Assembly: GCF_025642155.1 (NCBI RefSeq)
Contig: NZ_CP106798.1
Coordinates: forward strand, 5,456,001 to 5,520,000
Length of the DNA: 64,000 nt
Source of the DNA: Streptomyces sp. HUAS 15-9
GTDB lineage: Bacteria > Actinomycetota > Actinomycetes > Streptomycetales > Streptomycetaceae
Direction of reading: 5' to 3'
Under the pieces are notes generated by a model. That model saw only the letters and a program-made list of their open reading frames with translations, was not told the origin of the DNA and searched no databases. Each line of letters starts with the position of its first letter. The first letter of the stretch is position 1. Below, piece by piece: positions 1 to 8,720 of the stretch. The translations under genes and the position numbers were made by a program.

Positions 1-120
1 GCGGGACACGCCGGAGGGGCGACGCCACGAGAGTGGTCGAGCGCCCGTGAACCTCAGCCTTTCGGGGCTGGAATCCATTCCCTCTGCGGGATGGAGGATG
101 TCAAACCTAGGGTGGCTTGC

Positions 121-1014
121 ATGAATACACCACCGGACGCACAAGGAAATCCGCCCGATGGGCCCCGCGAGCCGAGGTCGGACCGCTGGTCGGACCTCGG
201 CCGCCCTCCCCTCAACGCCGCTGCTCTGCGCCGGGCGCTGGTGCGCGAGGGCGGGCTCTGGTCCGACGTGGACGTGGTGCAGCGCATCGGCTCCACCAAC
301 AGCGAGCTGGTGGCCCGCGCGGAGGCCGGGAAGGCCGGCGAGGGCGCGGTGCTCGTCGCCGAGGAGCAGACGGCGGGCCGGGGCCGCCTGGACCGGCAGT
401 GGACGGCACCGCCCCGCTCCGGTCTGTTCTTCTCTGTGCTGCTCGACCCCGCCGAGGTGCCGGTGGCCCGCTGGGGCTGGCTGCCCCTGCTCACCGGTGT
501 GGCCGTGGCGACGGGGCTCGCGCGGGCGGCGGGGGTGGACACCTCACTCAAATGGCCCAACGACGTCCTGGTGACCGTGGGCGACGAGGAGCGCAAGACC
601 GGCGGGATCCTGGCGGAGCGGGCCGGGGACGCCGGCGTGGTCGTCGGCGTCGGCATCAACGTCTCGCTGCGCGCCGAGGAGCTCCCGGTGCCGCAGGCCG
701 GTTCGCTGGCGCTGGCCGGGGCGGTGAGCACGGACCGGGATCCGCTGCTGCGGGCCGTGCTGCGGTCCCTGGAGGACTGGTACGGCCGCTGGCGCGAGGC
801 GGGGGGCAACCCGGTCGCCAGTGGCCTCCAGGAGACGTACGCGGCGGGCTGCGCGACGCTGGGAAGGGTGGTGCGGGCGGAGCTCCCGGGCGACCGGTCG
901 ATCGTCGGCGAGGCCGTCGCGATCGACGGCGACGGACGGCTGGTCCTGGCCACGGAGAACGGCGTCCAGGAGCCGGTCGGGGCGGGCGACATCGTGCACC
1001 TGCGGCCCGCGTGA
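121..1014 (+). CDS. birA: Biotin--[acetyl-CoA-carboxylase] ligase
   Basis: A cytoplasmic enzyme that activates biotin with ATP and attaches it to the carrier lysine of acyl-CoA carboxylases. The 297-aa reading shows the BPL catalytic signature GRGRLDRQW (residues 86-94) and KWPND (144-148), followed by the small C-terminal SH3-like domain. There is no N-terminal helix-turn-helix, so it is a monofunctional (class I) ligase rather than a BirA repressor. The ATG at 121 is chosen because AGGGTGG lies just upstream; an in-frame ATG at 91 has no good ribosome binding site. The adenylate cyclase gene follows on the same strand about 160 bp later. Confidence 0.93.
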   Translation: MNTPPDAQGNPPDGPREPRSDRWSDLGRPPLNAAALRRALVREGGLWSDVDVVQRIGSTNSELVARAEAGKAGEGAVLVAEEQTAGRGRLDRQWTAPPRSGLFFSVLLDPAEVPVARWGWLPLLTGVAVATGLARAAGVDTSLKWPNDVLVTVGDEERKTGGILAERAGDAGVVVGVGINVSLRAEELPVPQAGSLALAGAVSTDRDPLLRAVLRSLEDWYGRWREAGGNPVASGLQETYAAGCATLGRVVRAELPGDRSIVGEAVAIDGDGRLVLATENGVQEPVGAGDIVHLRPA

Positions 1015-1177
1015 GGACACGGCAGCCCCGCGGGCGGCCCGGCACCGACACCGGGTGACGCCACCGGCGCCGGGCGCCTCACCGGCGGCTCCACCTTACG
1101 GAGTGAGCTGGCGCACACCTGCCGTAGAGTTGAGGCCGGTCGATACGTGACCGCGGCAGATCGGAAGGGCAGCAGGC

Positions 1178-2341
1178 GTGACCGTCGACGATTCGGGCTC
1201 CGGCGCGGGCGCGGACGGCCGGGTGGACTCTTCCCCGCACTCGACTCCGCTCGAGGGGGAGGAACCCTACGCCGCCGACGCCGGCGAAGACCCGCTCGCC
1301 CTGCGCCTCGAGACGCTCATCCTGGGCGCGGAGCGCCGTTACACGCCGTTCCAGGCGGCCCGCAGCGCCGGTGTCTCCATGGAGCTGGCCTCCCGCTTCT
1401 GGCGGGCCATGGGCTTCGCCGACATCGGGCAGGCCAAGGCCCTCACCGAGGCCGACGTGCTCGCCCTGCGCCGGCTCGCCGGTCTCGTCGAGGCGGGGCT
1501 GCTGAGCGAGGCGATGGCCGTGCAGGTGGCCCGGTCGACCGGGCAGACCACCGCCCGACTGGCCGAGTGGCAGATCGACTCCTTCCTGGAGGGGCTGACC
1601 GAGCCGCCGGAGCCGGGCATGACGCGCACCGAGGTGACGTACCCGATCGTCGAGCTGCTGCTGCCCGAGCTCGAGGAGTTTCTGGTCTACGTCTGGCGCC
1701 GCCAGCTCGCCGCGTCCGCCGGCCGGGTCGTGCAGGGGGCCGACGACGAGGAGATGGTCGACCGGCGGCTCGCCGTCGGCTTCGCCGACCTCGTCGGGTT
1801 CACGCGACTGACCCGCCGTATGGAGGAGGAGGAGCTCGGCGAGCTCGTCGAGGCCTTCGAGACCACCGCCGCCGACCTGGTCGCCGCGCGCGGCGGGCGG
1901 CTCATCAAGACGCTCGGCGACGAGGTCCTGTACGCCGCCGACGACGCCGGTACGGCCGCTGACATCGCCCTGCGCCTGGTGGAGACCATGGCCAACGACG
2001 AGACGATGCCCGAGCTGCGCGTCGGCATGGCGTTCGGCACGGTGACGACCCGCATGGGTGATGTCTTCGGTACGACGGTGAACCTCGCCTCCCGGCTGAC
2101 ATCGATAGCGCCGCGCGACGCGGTCCTCGTCGACAGTGCCTTCGCGGAGGAGATCATCCGCACCGGCGAGGCGCCCGCCTCGGAGGCGGCCGCGGCCGAG
2201 GCCGCGGCGGCCGCGGAGAAGGAGGGCGAGGAACCGCCGACGTACCGCTTCGCCCTGCAGCCGATGTGGCAGCGTCCCGTCCGCGGCCTCGGCGTGGTCG
2301 AGCCGTGGCTGCTCACCCGGCGCGACGGCGACATCCCCTAG
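1178..2341 (+). CDS. cya: Class III adenylate cyclase
   Basis: Makes cAMP from ATP. The 387-aa protein has a helical N-terminal half (about residues 35-185, with a winged-helix-like stretch near 50-100) and a C-terminal cyclase homology domain (about 198-325). The two metal-binding aspartates are visible in FADLVGFT (D204) and KTLGDEV (D248), and the nucleotide-binding NLASRL motif follows. No membrane segment is seen, so it is soluble. The C-terminus carries an Ala/Glu-rich linker. The start is a GTG preceded by GGAAGG. It matches the single cytoplasmic adenylate cyclase of Streptomyces, which is linked to germination and development; that role is family knowledge, not something read here. 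Confidence 0.92.
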   Translation: MTVDDSGSGAGADGRVDSSPHSTPLEGEEPYAADAGEDPLALRLETLILGAERRYTPFQAARSAGVSMELASRFWRAMGFADIGQAKALTEADVLALRRLAGLVEAGLLSEAMAVQVARSTGQTTARLAEWQIDSFLEGLTEPPEPGMTRTEVTYPIVELLLPELEEFLVYVWRRQLAASAGRVVQGADDEEMVDRRLAVGFADLVGFTRLTRRMEEEELGELVEAFETTAADLVAARGGRLIKTLGDEVLYAADDAGTAADIALRLVETMANDETMPELRVGMAFGTVTTRMGDVFGTTVNLASRLTSIAPRDAVLVDSAFAEEIIRTGEAPASEAAAAEAAAAAEKEGEEPPTYRFALQPMWQRPVRGLGVVEPWLLTRRDGDIP

Positions 2342-2373
2342 TCGCCCCCGGGTCGTCCTCCGGCTGGTCGCCC

Positions 2374-3062
2374 CTAGTCGTCCTCCGGGTCGTCGCGCGG
2401 GGCCCGCAGCGGGTCCACGCACAGTCCGATTATCGGCACGCACAGGCCTCCGTCATGACTGGGCTGCGGGGCCGGGGCGGTCTGGGAGTGGCTCGGTGTC
2501 GGTGCCGATGTGGGGTCGGGACGTGGGGCCGTCGGGGGCGTCGTGTCCGGTGCCGAAGTGGTGCGCGGAGCCGTCGGGCCCTGCGTCGTCCGCGGGGCGG
2601 CGGTCGGGATCGTCGAGGGGATGTCCGTCGGGAGGGGCGAGGTGGTGGGTGAAGTGGGCGTGGTGTTCTCCCCGCCCATGACGGAGGTCGCCGAGGGCTG
2701 CGACGTCGGTGCGTGCCCCACGGACGCGGCCGTGTCCGACGGCGACCGGTCGGTGGCGCCGCCCTGACCCAGCCGCGGTTCCGCCTCGACGGTGCCCGGT
2801 CCGCCGACCCCGGAGTCCGGTGACATGCGAACGAGGCTGAGGACACCGGCGGCCACGGCGAGCCCCCGGCGGCGAGCAGGGCCTTGCGCGGGCGGGGCCT
2901 GCGGTGGCGGCCGCGTCGCGCGACGGGCACGGCGAGGGCCGTATCGGTGTTCCTGGACGTTTCCACACGAGCACCCGTCGCTTCGGTGCACTGTGGTGCC
3001 GTGTCCGTCGTCGTTCCCGTACGCGGTGTCGTTCCCGTACTCGTTGTCTCCATGTCCGCCAT
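2374..3062 (-). pseudogene. Frameshifted Pro/Thr-rich membrane-anchored protein
   Basis: A minus-strand gene split across two frames. It starts at an ATG at 3062 behind a strong GGGGAGGG ribosome site and reads a basic N-terminus ending in RRPRPRKALLAAGG. It must then change frame at a run of five C (about 2871-2875, plus strand) to continue as LAVAAGVLSLVRMSPD, a single membrane segment, then a long Thr/Pro/Ser-rich extracellular stretch ending in GLCVPIIGLCVD. Adding one base to the homopolymer restores one reading of about 229 aa. Both halves have typical Streptomyces composition. I do not recognise the function; it looks like a single-pass surface protein. It is either a real frameshift or a homopolymer sequencing error. 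Confidence 0.6.
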
Positions 3063-3229
3063 CGCGATCCCTCCCCGCTGCGCGCCCCCCGATGCGCCGT
3101 GGCGGAGCGCACGCTATGCGCTCTGGTGGGCGGTGTGGCGGTAGTCGGGCGGGATGTCACTCGAACGGGGACAGCCAAGCCGACTCTTTATTCGGCCGGG
3201 CCCGGCTGCGATGATCGGGACCACAGGAA

Positions 3230-3245
3230 GTTAACCCGCGTTAAC
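3230..3245. promoter_or_regulatory. GTTAAC-N4-GTTAAC inverted repeat upstream of the crotonase gene
   Basis: The 16-bp sequence GTTAACCCGCGTTAAC ends 19 bp before the start codon of the enoyl-CoA hydratase gene and reads as two 6-bp arms around CCGC. Its position and symmetry suit a repressor operator, but no cognate regulator is adjacent. Confidence 0.4.
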
Positions 3246-3264
3246 ACGTCGACCGGAGGGTGTC

Positions 3265-4059
3265 ATGAGCGAGGAGCGGTTCGGGGAGTTCGTGCTGGTG
3301 CGGCGGCACGGGCAGGTCGCGGAGCTCGTGCTGGACCGGCCCAAGGCGATGAACGCAGTCTCCACCGGGATGGCCCGGTCCATCGGGAGCGCGTGCGCGG
3401 CGCTCGCCGCCGACAAGGACGCGCGGGTGGTCGTCCTGACGTCGACGCACGAGCGGGCGTTCTGTGTCGGGGCCGACCTCAAGGAGCGGAACTCCTTCAC
3501 CGACGCGGACATGGTGCGGCAGCGGCCGCTGACGCGGGGCGCGTACACCGGCGTGCTGGAGCTGCCGATGCCGACGATCGCCGCGGTGCACGGCTTCGCG
3601 CTGGGTGGCGGCTTCGAGCTCGCACTGTCCTGCGACCTGATCGTGGCCGACCGTACGGCCGTGGTGGGGCTGCCCGAGGTGTCCGTCGGGGTGATTCCGG
3701 GCGGCGGCGGTACGCAGTTGCTGCCGCGGCGGGTCGGGGCCGCGCGGGCGGCCGAGCTGATCTTCTCGGCGCGGCGCGTGGAGGCGGCCCAGGCGCACGA
3801 GCTCGGGCTGGTGGACCAGTTGGTCGACGAGGGCCGCGACCGGGAGGAGGCGCTGGCCCTGGCCGAGCGGATCGCCGGCAACTCCCCGGTCGGCCTGCGC
3901 GCGGCGAAGCGGGCGCTGCGCCTCGGGCACGGGCTGGATCTGCGTACCGGCCTGGAGGTCGAGGACGCGGCCTGGCGTGCGGTGGCGTTCTCGGGCGACC
4001 GTGCGGAGGGCGTGGCGGCGTTCAACGAGAAGCGGAAGCCGCAGTGGCCGGGGGAGTGA
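3265..4059 (+). CDS. Enoyl-CoA hydratase/isomerase (crotonase) family protein
   Basis: A 264-aa crotonase-fold enzyme acting on acyl-CoA thioesters. Both catalytic glutamates of hydratases are kept: E118 in ALGGGFELA and E138 in LPEVSVGVIPGGGG. The oxyanion-hole region CVGADL is at 67-72. Having both glutamates favours true hydratase activity over isomerase-only paralogues, though the acyl substrate cannot be told from sequence. The start ATG follows CGGAGGG. It stands between a divergent surface-protein gene and a GGDEF gene and does not look like part of a beta-oxidation operon. Confidence 0.88.
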   Translation: MSEERFGEFVLVRRHGQVAELVLDRPKAMNAVSTGMARSIGSACAALAADKDARVVVLTSTHERAFCVGADLKERNSFTDADMVRQRPLTRGAYTGVLELPMPTIAAVHGFALGGGFELALSCDLIVADRTAVVGLPEVSVGVIPGGGGTQLLPRRVGAARAAELIFSARRVEAAQAHELGLVDQLVDEGRDREEALALAERIAGNSPVGLRAAKRALRLGHGLDLRTGLEVEDAAWRAVAFSGDRAEGVAAFNEKRKPQWPGE

Positions 4060-4163
4060 GCACACCGGGCCAAACGGGCGAGGTCGGGTTCTCCACCTGA
4101 TCGCCTCACCCTGATCGCCTCGCCGATGTCCCTGTTCGCCCGGAACATCCCTAACCTGGAGTG

Positions 4164-5306
4164 ATGGGTGAGGACAAGCGGCTCGCGGCGGTCGTGGCGC
4201 TGGCGCAGGGGATGGCGGCGGCGCACACCCCGCGCGAGTCATGGCGCGCCGCGGCGCTCGGCGCGTGCCGCGCGCTCGACGGGAGCTTCGCCGCGCTGTC
4301 GGTGTGGGAGCGGGACCTCGGCCGGCTGAAGGTCCTCGTGAACGTGGGGGAGCGGGCCCAGGACGAGGAGGAGTTCCCGGAGACCGAGTCCTACCCGGTG
4401 CACCAGTTCCCCGAGATCACCGAGTTCCTGCACGAGCGGTGGGCGGGCGGTGGCGGGCCGAACGCCTGGGTGGAGACCGCCGAGGGTCCCGCCGCCGGTC
4501 GCCCCGGCTACTTCCATCAGCGCGTCGCCGCCCTGCGCCGCCGCGGCCGGGGCTGCTGTGTGGTCGCCCCGGTCGTGCTGCACGGCCGTGCCTGGGGCGA
4601 GCTGTATGTGGCCCGCCAGGTGGGCGCCCCCGTCTTCGACCGGGGCGACGCCGACTTCGCCACCGTGCTGGCGTCCGTGGTCGCGGCAGGGATCGCGCAG
4701 ACCGAACGGCTGGAGGAGGCCCGGCGGCTGGCGTACACGGACGCGCTCACCGGTCTGGCCAACCGGCGCGCCGTCGACGTACGCCTCGACGAGGCCATCG
4801 AACTGCACCGCAGGGACGGGGTCGTGGTGAGCCTCGTCGTCTGCGATCTGAACGGGCTCAAACGCGTCAACGACACACGGGGGCACGCGGTCGGGGACCG
4901 TCTCCTGGAGCGCTTCGGCTCGGTGCTGTCGCTGTGCGGCGCGATGCTGCCCGGGACCCTCGCGGCACGCCTGGGTGGCGACGAGTTCTGTCTCCTGGCG
5001 ATCGGTCCGCCCGGGGACGACGTGGTCAAGGCGGCCGATGAACTGTGCCGTCGCGCCGCGGAGTTGGAGCTGGGCGAGGGGGTGGCGTGCGGGGTCGCGT
5101 CCACGGACGAGCCCATCGGGCCGGTCCGCTCCGCGCGCCGGCTCTTCCGTCTCGCGGACGCGGCCCAGTACCGCGCCAAGGCGGTCCGCGCCGACAGGCC
5201 GGTCGTGGCCGGCCGCGAGGGTCCGGACGACCCGGTCGTACGGCTCGCGGACACCCCGCCCCCGGAGCGGGCCGAGCGGCGCGCCTTCCGCGGACGCCAG
5301 CCGTGA
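4164..5306 (+). CDS. GAF-GGDEF protein, putative diguanylate cyclase
   Basis: A soluble protein of about 380 aa with a GAF-like sensor region (about residues 10-180) joined by a short helix to a GGDEF domain (about 190-340). The intact LGGDEF motif is near residue 271 and the metal-binding CDLNGLK motif precedes it, so c-di-GMP synthesis is plausible. The RxxD product-inhibition site expected just before GGDEF is absent (LPGT instead), predicting no classical feedback inhibition. In Streptomyces c-di-GMP controls BldD and development. The start is ATG 4164, with GTG 4161 immediately before it; the ribosome site is weak. Confidence 0.88.
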   Translation: MGEDKRLAAVVALAQGMAAAHTPRESWRAAALGACRALDGSFAALSVWERDLGRLKVLVNVGERAQDEEEFPETESYPVHQFPEITEFLHERWAGGGGPNAWVETAEGPAAGRPGYFHQRVAALRRRGRGCCVVAPVVLHGRAWGELYVARQVGAPVFDRGDADFATVLASVVAAGIAQTERLEEARRLAYTDALTGLANRRAVDVRLDEAIELHRRDGVVVSLVVCDLNGLKRVNDTRGHAVGDRLLERFGSVLSLCGAMLPGTLAARLGGDEFCLLAIGPPGDDVVKAADELCRRAAELELGEGVACGVASTDEPIGPVRSARRLFRLADAAQYRAKAVRADRPVVAGREGPDDPVVRLADTPPPERAERRAFRGRQP

Positions 5307-5424
5307 CGTGAACCGGGTGGCGGCCGTGATGTGAACGGAGCGTCGGCCGTGACGTGACCCGGGTAAGGGGCAACCCCGTCCCCCAGTAGTGACATCGTCG
5401 CATTCAATGCGTACGCTCCTGAAT

Positions 5425-6999
5425 ATGGATATGCACACTGTGGTGGTGGGGACGTCCGGTCTCACGGCGTCCGACGTTCTCGCCGTGGCGCGCGGCGGCG
5501 CCCGGGTCGAGCTCTCCGCGGAGGCGGTGGCGGCCCTCGCCGCGGCCCGGGAGATCGTGGACGCGCTGGCGGCCAAGCCGGAACCGGTCTACGGCGTCAG
5601 CACCGGCTTCGGTGCCCTGGCGACCCGGCACATCAGCCAGGAGCTGCGCGCCCAGCTGCAGCGCAACATCGTCCGCTCGCACGCCGCAGGCCTGGGTCCG
5701 CGCGTCGAGCGGGAGGTCGTACGGGCCCTGATGTTCCTGCGGCTCAAGACCGTCTGCTCGGGACACACGGGCGTGCGGCCCGAGGTCGCCCAGACCATGG
5801 CCGACGTGCTGAACGCCGGCATCACCCCGGTCGTGCACGAATACGGCTCCCTCGGCTGCTCCGGCGACCTGGCGCCCCTCTCCCACTGCGCCCTCACGCT
5901 CATGGGCGAGGGCGACGCCGAGGGACCCGACGGGACCGTCCGCCCCGCCGGTGAACTCCTCGCCGAGCACGGCATCGCCCCGGTCGAGCTGCGCGAGAAG
6001 GAGGGACTCGCCCTTCTCAACGGCACCGACGGCATGCTCGGCATGCTGTTCATGGCCCTCGACGACCTCGAGATGCTCTACAAGTCCGCCGACATCACCG
6101 CCGCCCTCAGCCTGGAGGCGCTGCTCGGCACGGACAAGGTGCTCGCCCCCGAACTGCACGCCATCCGCCCGCACCCGGGCCAGGGCGCCTCCGCCGCCAA
6201 CATGCTGGCCGTGCTCAAGGGTTCGCAGCTCACCGGCCACCACCAGGACGACGCGCCCCGCGTCCAGGACGCCTACTCCGTGCGCTGCGCCCCGCAGGTC
6301 GCCGGCGCCGGCCGGGACACCCTCGCGCACGCCCGGCTGGTCGCCGAGCGCGAGCTGGCCTCCGCCGTCGACAACCCGGTCGTGCTGCCTGGGGGCACCT
6401 CCCAGGCTTTCGGCTCTGGGGGAGGCCGCGTCGAGTCCAACGGCAACTTCCATGGCGCTCCGGTGGCCTACGTCCTGGACTTCCTCGCCATCGCCGCCGC
6501 CGACCTCGGCTCCATCGCCGAGCGCCGTACCGACCGGCTGCTCGACAAGAACCGCAGCCACGGCCTGCCGCCGTTCCTCGCGGACGACGCGGGCGTCGAC
6601 TCCGGGCTCATGATCGCCCAGTACACCCAGGCCGCCCTGGTCAGCGAGATGAAGCGGCTCGCCGTACCCGCTTCCGCGGACTCGATCCCGTCCTCCGCCA
6701 TGCAGGAGGACCACGTCTCCATGGGCTGGTCGGCCGCGCGCAAGCTGCGCACCGCCGTCGACAACCTGACCCGGATCATCGCCGTCGAGCTGTACGCCGC
6801 CACCCGCGCCATCGAGCTGCGCGAGGGCCTCGCCCCGGCCCCGGCGTCCCAGTCGGTCATCGAGGCCGTACGCGCGGCCGGTGTCGAGGGCCCCGGTCCG
6901 GACCGGTTCCTGGCCCCCGACCTCGCGGCCGCCGACGCGTTCGTGCGGCGCGGCGGACTCGTCGCCGCCGCGGAGAAGGTCACCGGACCGCTCCAGTAA
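5425..6999 (+). CDS. hutH: Histidine ammonia-lyase
   Basis: Deaminates L-histidine to trans-urocanate, the first step of histidine use. The 524-aa protein has the MIO-forming region GSLGCSGDLAPL, in which the usual Ala-Ser-Gly triad is Cys-Ser-Gly; I recall the same in other Streptomyces HutH. The start MDMHTVVVGTSG agrees with Streptomyces homologues I remember; an upstream ATG at 5389 would add an atypical extension. The protein is about 10-12 residues longer than the usual ~512 because a Gly/Ser-rich insert (PGGTSQAFGSGGG) sits between NPVVL and RVESNGNFHG; see the repeat entry. A strong bidirectional terminator follows. The rest of the hut pathway is not nearby. Confidence 0.95.
   Translation: MDMHTVVVGTSGLTASDVLAVARGGARVELSAEAVAALAAAREIVDALAAKPEPVYGVSTGFGALATRHISQELRAQLQRNIVRSHAAGLGPRVEREVVRALMFLRLKTVCSGHTGVRPEVAQTMADVLNAGITPVVHEYGSLGCSGDLAPLSHCALTLMGEGDAEGPDGTVRPAGELLAEHGIAPVELREKEGLALLNGTDGMLGMLFMALDDLEMLYKSADITAALSLEALLGTDKVLAPELHAIRPHPGQGASAANMLAVLKGSQLTGHHQDDAPRVQDAYSVRCAPQVAGAGRDTLAHARLVAERELASAVDNPVVLPGGTSQAFGSGGGRVESNGNFHGAPVAYVLDFLAIAAADLGSIAERRTDRLLDKNRSHGLPPFLADDAGVDSGLMIAQYTQAALVSEMKRLAVPASADSIPSSAMQEDHVSMGWSAARKLRTAVDNLTRIIAVELYAATRAIELREGLAPAPASQSVIEAVRAAGVEGPGPDRFLAPDLAAADAFVRRGGLVAAAEKVTGPLQ
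6388..6425. repeat. Palindromic mini-element inserted in frame in hutH
   Basis: The sequence has the form CCTGGGGGCACCTCCCAGG followed by CTTTCGGCTCTGGGGGAGG, so a CCTGGG/CCCAGG hairpin is nested with a CTCCC...GGGGGAG pairing. A closely similar core (GGGGGCACCTCCC ... CTGGGGGAG) recurs in the element at 51418-51525. Such units are scattered through Streptomyces genomes from memory. Here it keeps the hutH frame open. Confidence 0.7.
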
Positions 7000-7036
7000 G
7001 GGCGGAACACCGCCGCGGCCGGAGCGGAACGAAAAA

Positions 7037-7065
7037 GAGGGGCCCTGTCCTCGGACGGGCCCCTC
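7037..7065. terminator. Bidirectional terminator between hutH and the lipoprotein gene
   Basis: Perfect 9-bp stem GAGGGGCCC/GGGCCCCTC with an 11-nt loop. It is preceded by AAAAA on the plus strand (a U-run for the minus-strand transcript) and lies between convergent genes. Confidence 0.8.
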
Positions 7066-7079
7066 TCGCGTTTCCTACG

Positions 7080-7871
7080 TCACTTGAGCTTGGCCGCCTG
7101 GGCCTTGATGACCGGAGCCGACACCGTGTAGGCCTTCTTGCTCATCAACGCGCCGATGTTGATGGTGGAGTACGTGGCGAGGGTGTTCCCGTGTCGCACG
7201 ACCTCGGCGTGGAGGGGGAGTGCCCCCTCCTTCGTGACGTTGGTCGCGGTGAAGGCCAGCGACTCGTCACCCGTGCCCGAGGACTTCTCCCCGGCGACCT
7301 TGGTGAACTTCCCCTTCTCGCCGTCCTGCTCGCCGGAGAAGCCGCCCGAGCAGGCCTTCACCGCGTCGGAGACCGCCCGCAGGCCCTTCTCCGCGCCGTC
7401 ACCCTCGTACGAGGCCAGGGTGACCACGGTGACGTCCATGTCCATGGACTTGTTGATCGCGTCCTCGAACTTGCCGTCGGCCAGGTCGTCCATGGACGTG
7501 GCGTCGTCCGTGGGGTCCTTCTTGTCCTCGGTGGCCATGCGGCTGGTGTTCACCGCCGGGGCGCCGGGCGCGATGCCGGTCAGGGCGTCGAGCAGCGGGT
7601 CACACTTGGGGTCGTCCGCGTTGACCTTGTTGTCGGCGGGGATGCCCCCCTCGACAGGCCCGACCTTGTAGCCGGGCACCTCGCCCTTGGCGATGATCAG
7701 CTTCTGCAACTCCGCGGCGCTCAGCGCCTTCGCGGCCTGCTTCGAACCCTTGGCGTCCCCGGAGCCCTTGGAGTCCTTGGAACCCCCGTCGGAACAGCCC
7801 GTGACAAGGGCGAGCGACAGCACGCTCACTGCGGCGGTGGCGCACAGCCGCACGCCCGATGATCTCTTCAT
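7080..7871 (-). CDS. Secreted lipoprotein of unknown function
   Basis: A 263-aa protein with a basic N-terminus, a hydrophobic core and a lipobox LVTGC, predicting lipid attachment at the Cys and anchoring outside the membrane. After a Gly/Ser/Lys-rich linker there is one globular domain with repeated Lys/Asp-rich segments (e.g. TRMATEDKKDPTDDATSMDD). It resembles the abundant hypothetical lipoproteins of Streptomyces, some of which are related to mycobacterial LppX/LpqN-like proteins, but I cannot assign a family. The small LAxTG protein gene lies just upstream on the same strand, 41 bp away. Confidence 0.82.
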   Translation of the reverse strand: MKRSSGVRLCATAAVSVLSLALVTGCSDGGSKDSKGSGDAKGSKQAAKALSAAELQKLIIAKGEVPGYKVGPVEGGIPADNKVNADDPKCDPLLDALTGIAPGAPAVNTSRMATEDKKDPTDDATSMDDLADGKFEDAINKSMDMDVTVVTLASYEGDGAEKGLRAVSDAVKACSGGFSGEQDGEKGKFTKVAGEKSSGTGDESLAFTATNVTKEGALPLHAEVVRHGNTLATYSTINIGALMSKKAYTVSAPVIKAQAAKLK

Positions 7872-7912
7872 GAGCGGACTATGAGTCTTGAGTCAAAGAA
7901 ACGTCAAGTAAT

Positions 7913-8230
7913 TTAAAAACCCATGCGCTCGCGGCGTACCGAATACACCACAAAACCCGCGCCCACGGCGAGGAAGAGCGTTCCGCCGACGACATACGGC
8001 GTCGTGTCCGGGCTTCCCGTGTCGGCCAGTTGCGTGCCGTCCGCCGCGTCCGCCGCGGTCTGTGCGGTCGCCTCCGACATCGCCCTGGCCTGCTGAGTGA
8101 CCTGTGTCGCCGAGGTCTCCGCTCTCGCCGGGGCGTCCTGCGACGCATTGGCGGACGGGACGAACCACAGGGCGCCCAGCAGGGTCCCCGCGGCGGTGGC
8201 GGTCAGCAATGAGCGGCGAGCCGATGACAC
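7913..8230 (-). CDS. Small LAxTG cell-wall-anchored protein
   Basis: A 105-aa protein with an N-terminal signal peptide (LLTATAAGTLLGALWFVPSA, ending near ANA), a short Ala/Thr/Gln-rich mature part, then the sorting signal LADTG, a hydrophobic segment (YVVGGTLFLAVGAGFVVY) and a basic tail RRERMGF. LAxTG is the recognition motif of the class E sortases of Streptomyces, so the mature ~50-residue peptide is predicted to be covalently attached to peptidoglycan. The GTG start at 8230 has AAGGGGGA upstream. No sortase gene is in the window. The mature domain is too short to suggest a function. Confidence 0.8.
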   Translation of the reverse strand: MSSARRSLLTATAAGTLLGALWFVPSANASQDAPARAETSATQVTQQARAMSEATAQTAADAADGTQLADTGSPDTTPYVVGGTLFLAVGAGFVVYSVRRERMGF

Positions 8231-8340
8231 GGAATATCGATCCCCCTTGTGACGCTGGCGAATTGGCCGTGTGGGGCGATGTTAGTGAAAGTTGCGGGTC
8301 ACGGGAAAGTCACGGGAGGTTTCGGCCGTACGCTCCGGGC

Positions 8341-8700
8341 ATGAGCACTCCAGAGACATCACGTTTTGTACGCCTTCGCGTGGAGCTGGTCCTCGAGGTG
8401 GAGGACGCGGACGCCGTGACGAAGCGGGCACTTCAGCGCCTCGCCGGTGACACCGAGATGCCGGACGAGGAACGGACGCACGCCGAAGGGGCTGTGACCG
8501 AGGACACCGCCGAGGCCATCGCGTATCTGGTGGATCCGTTCGACCTGGTCGACGAGGTGCCCGGGATCGAGCTCCAGCAGGCCTCCTGGTCCAGCGAGCG
8601 GATCGATTACGACCCCGACGCGCCGGACTGGGACCTCGACGACGACGATGCCGAGGAAGACGAGGAAGACGAGGAAGGCGAGGAACGGGGCATCGGCTGA
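8341..8700 (+). CDS. Small acidic conserved hypothetical protein
   Basis: A 119-aa cytoplasmic-type protein starting at ATG 8341, with an alpha/beta N-terminal part (RFVRLRVELVLEVEDADAV) and a very acidic tail rich in Asp/Glu built from an imperfectly repeated GAGGAAGAC unit. It resembles a conserved Streptomyces hypothetical that I cannot connect to a function. Divergent from the LAxTG gene and closed by its own terminator, it appears to be monocistronic. Confidence 0.75.
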   Translation: MSTPETSRFVRLRVELVLEVEDADAVTKRALQRLAGDTEMPDEERTHAEGAVTEDTAEAIAYLVDPFDLVDEVPGIELQQASWSSERIDYDPDAPDWDLDDDDAEEDEEDEEGEERGIG

Positions 8701-8720
8701 GCGTTCCTGGGAATTCGTCA

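Noticed and set aside
1..120. Possible gene end or start before birA
   Set aside because: No ORF with coding character on the plus strand; the long minus-strand ORF over it is a birA shadow.
8649..8690. Tandem GAGGAAGAC-like repeats suggestive of a repeat array
   Set aside because: They encode the Asp/Glu tail of the acidic protein in frame; no spacers and no CRISPR features.
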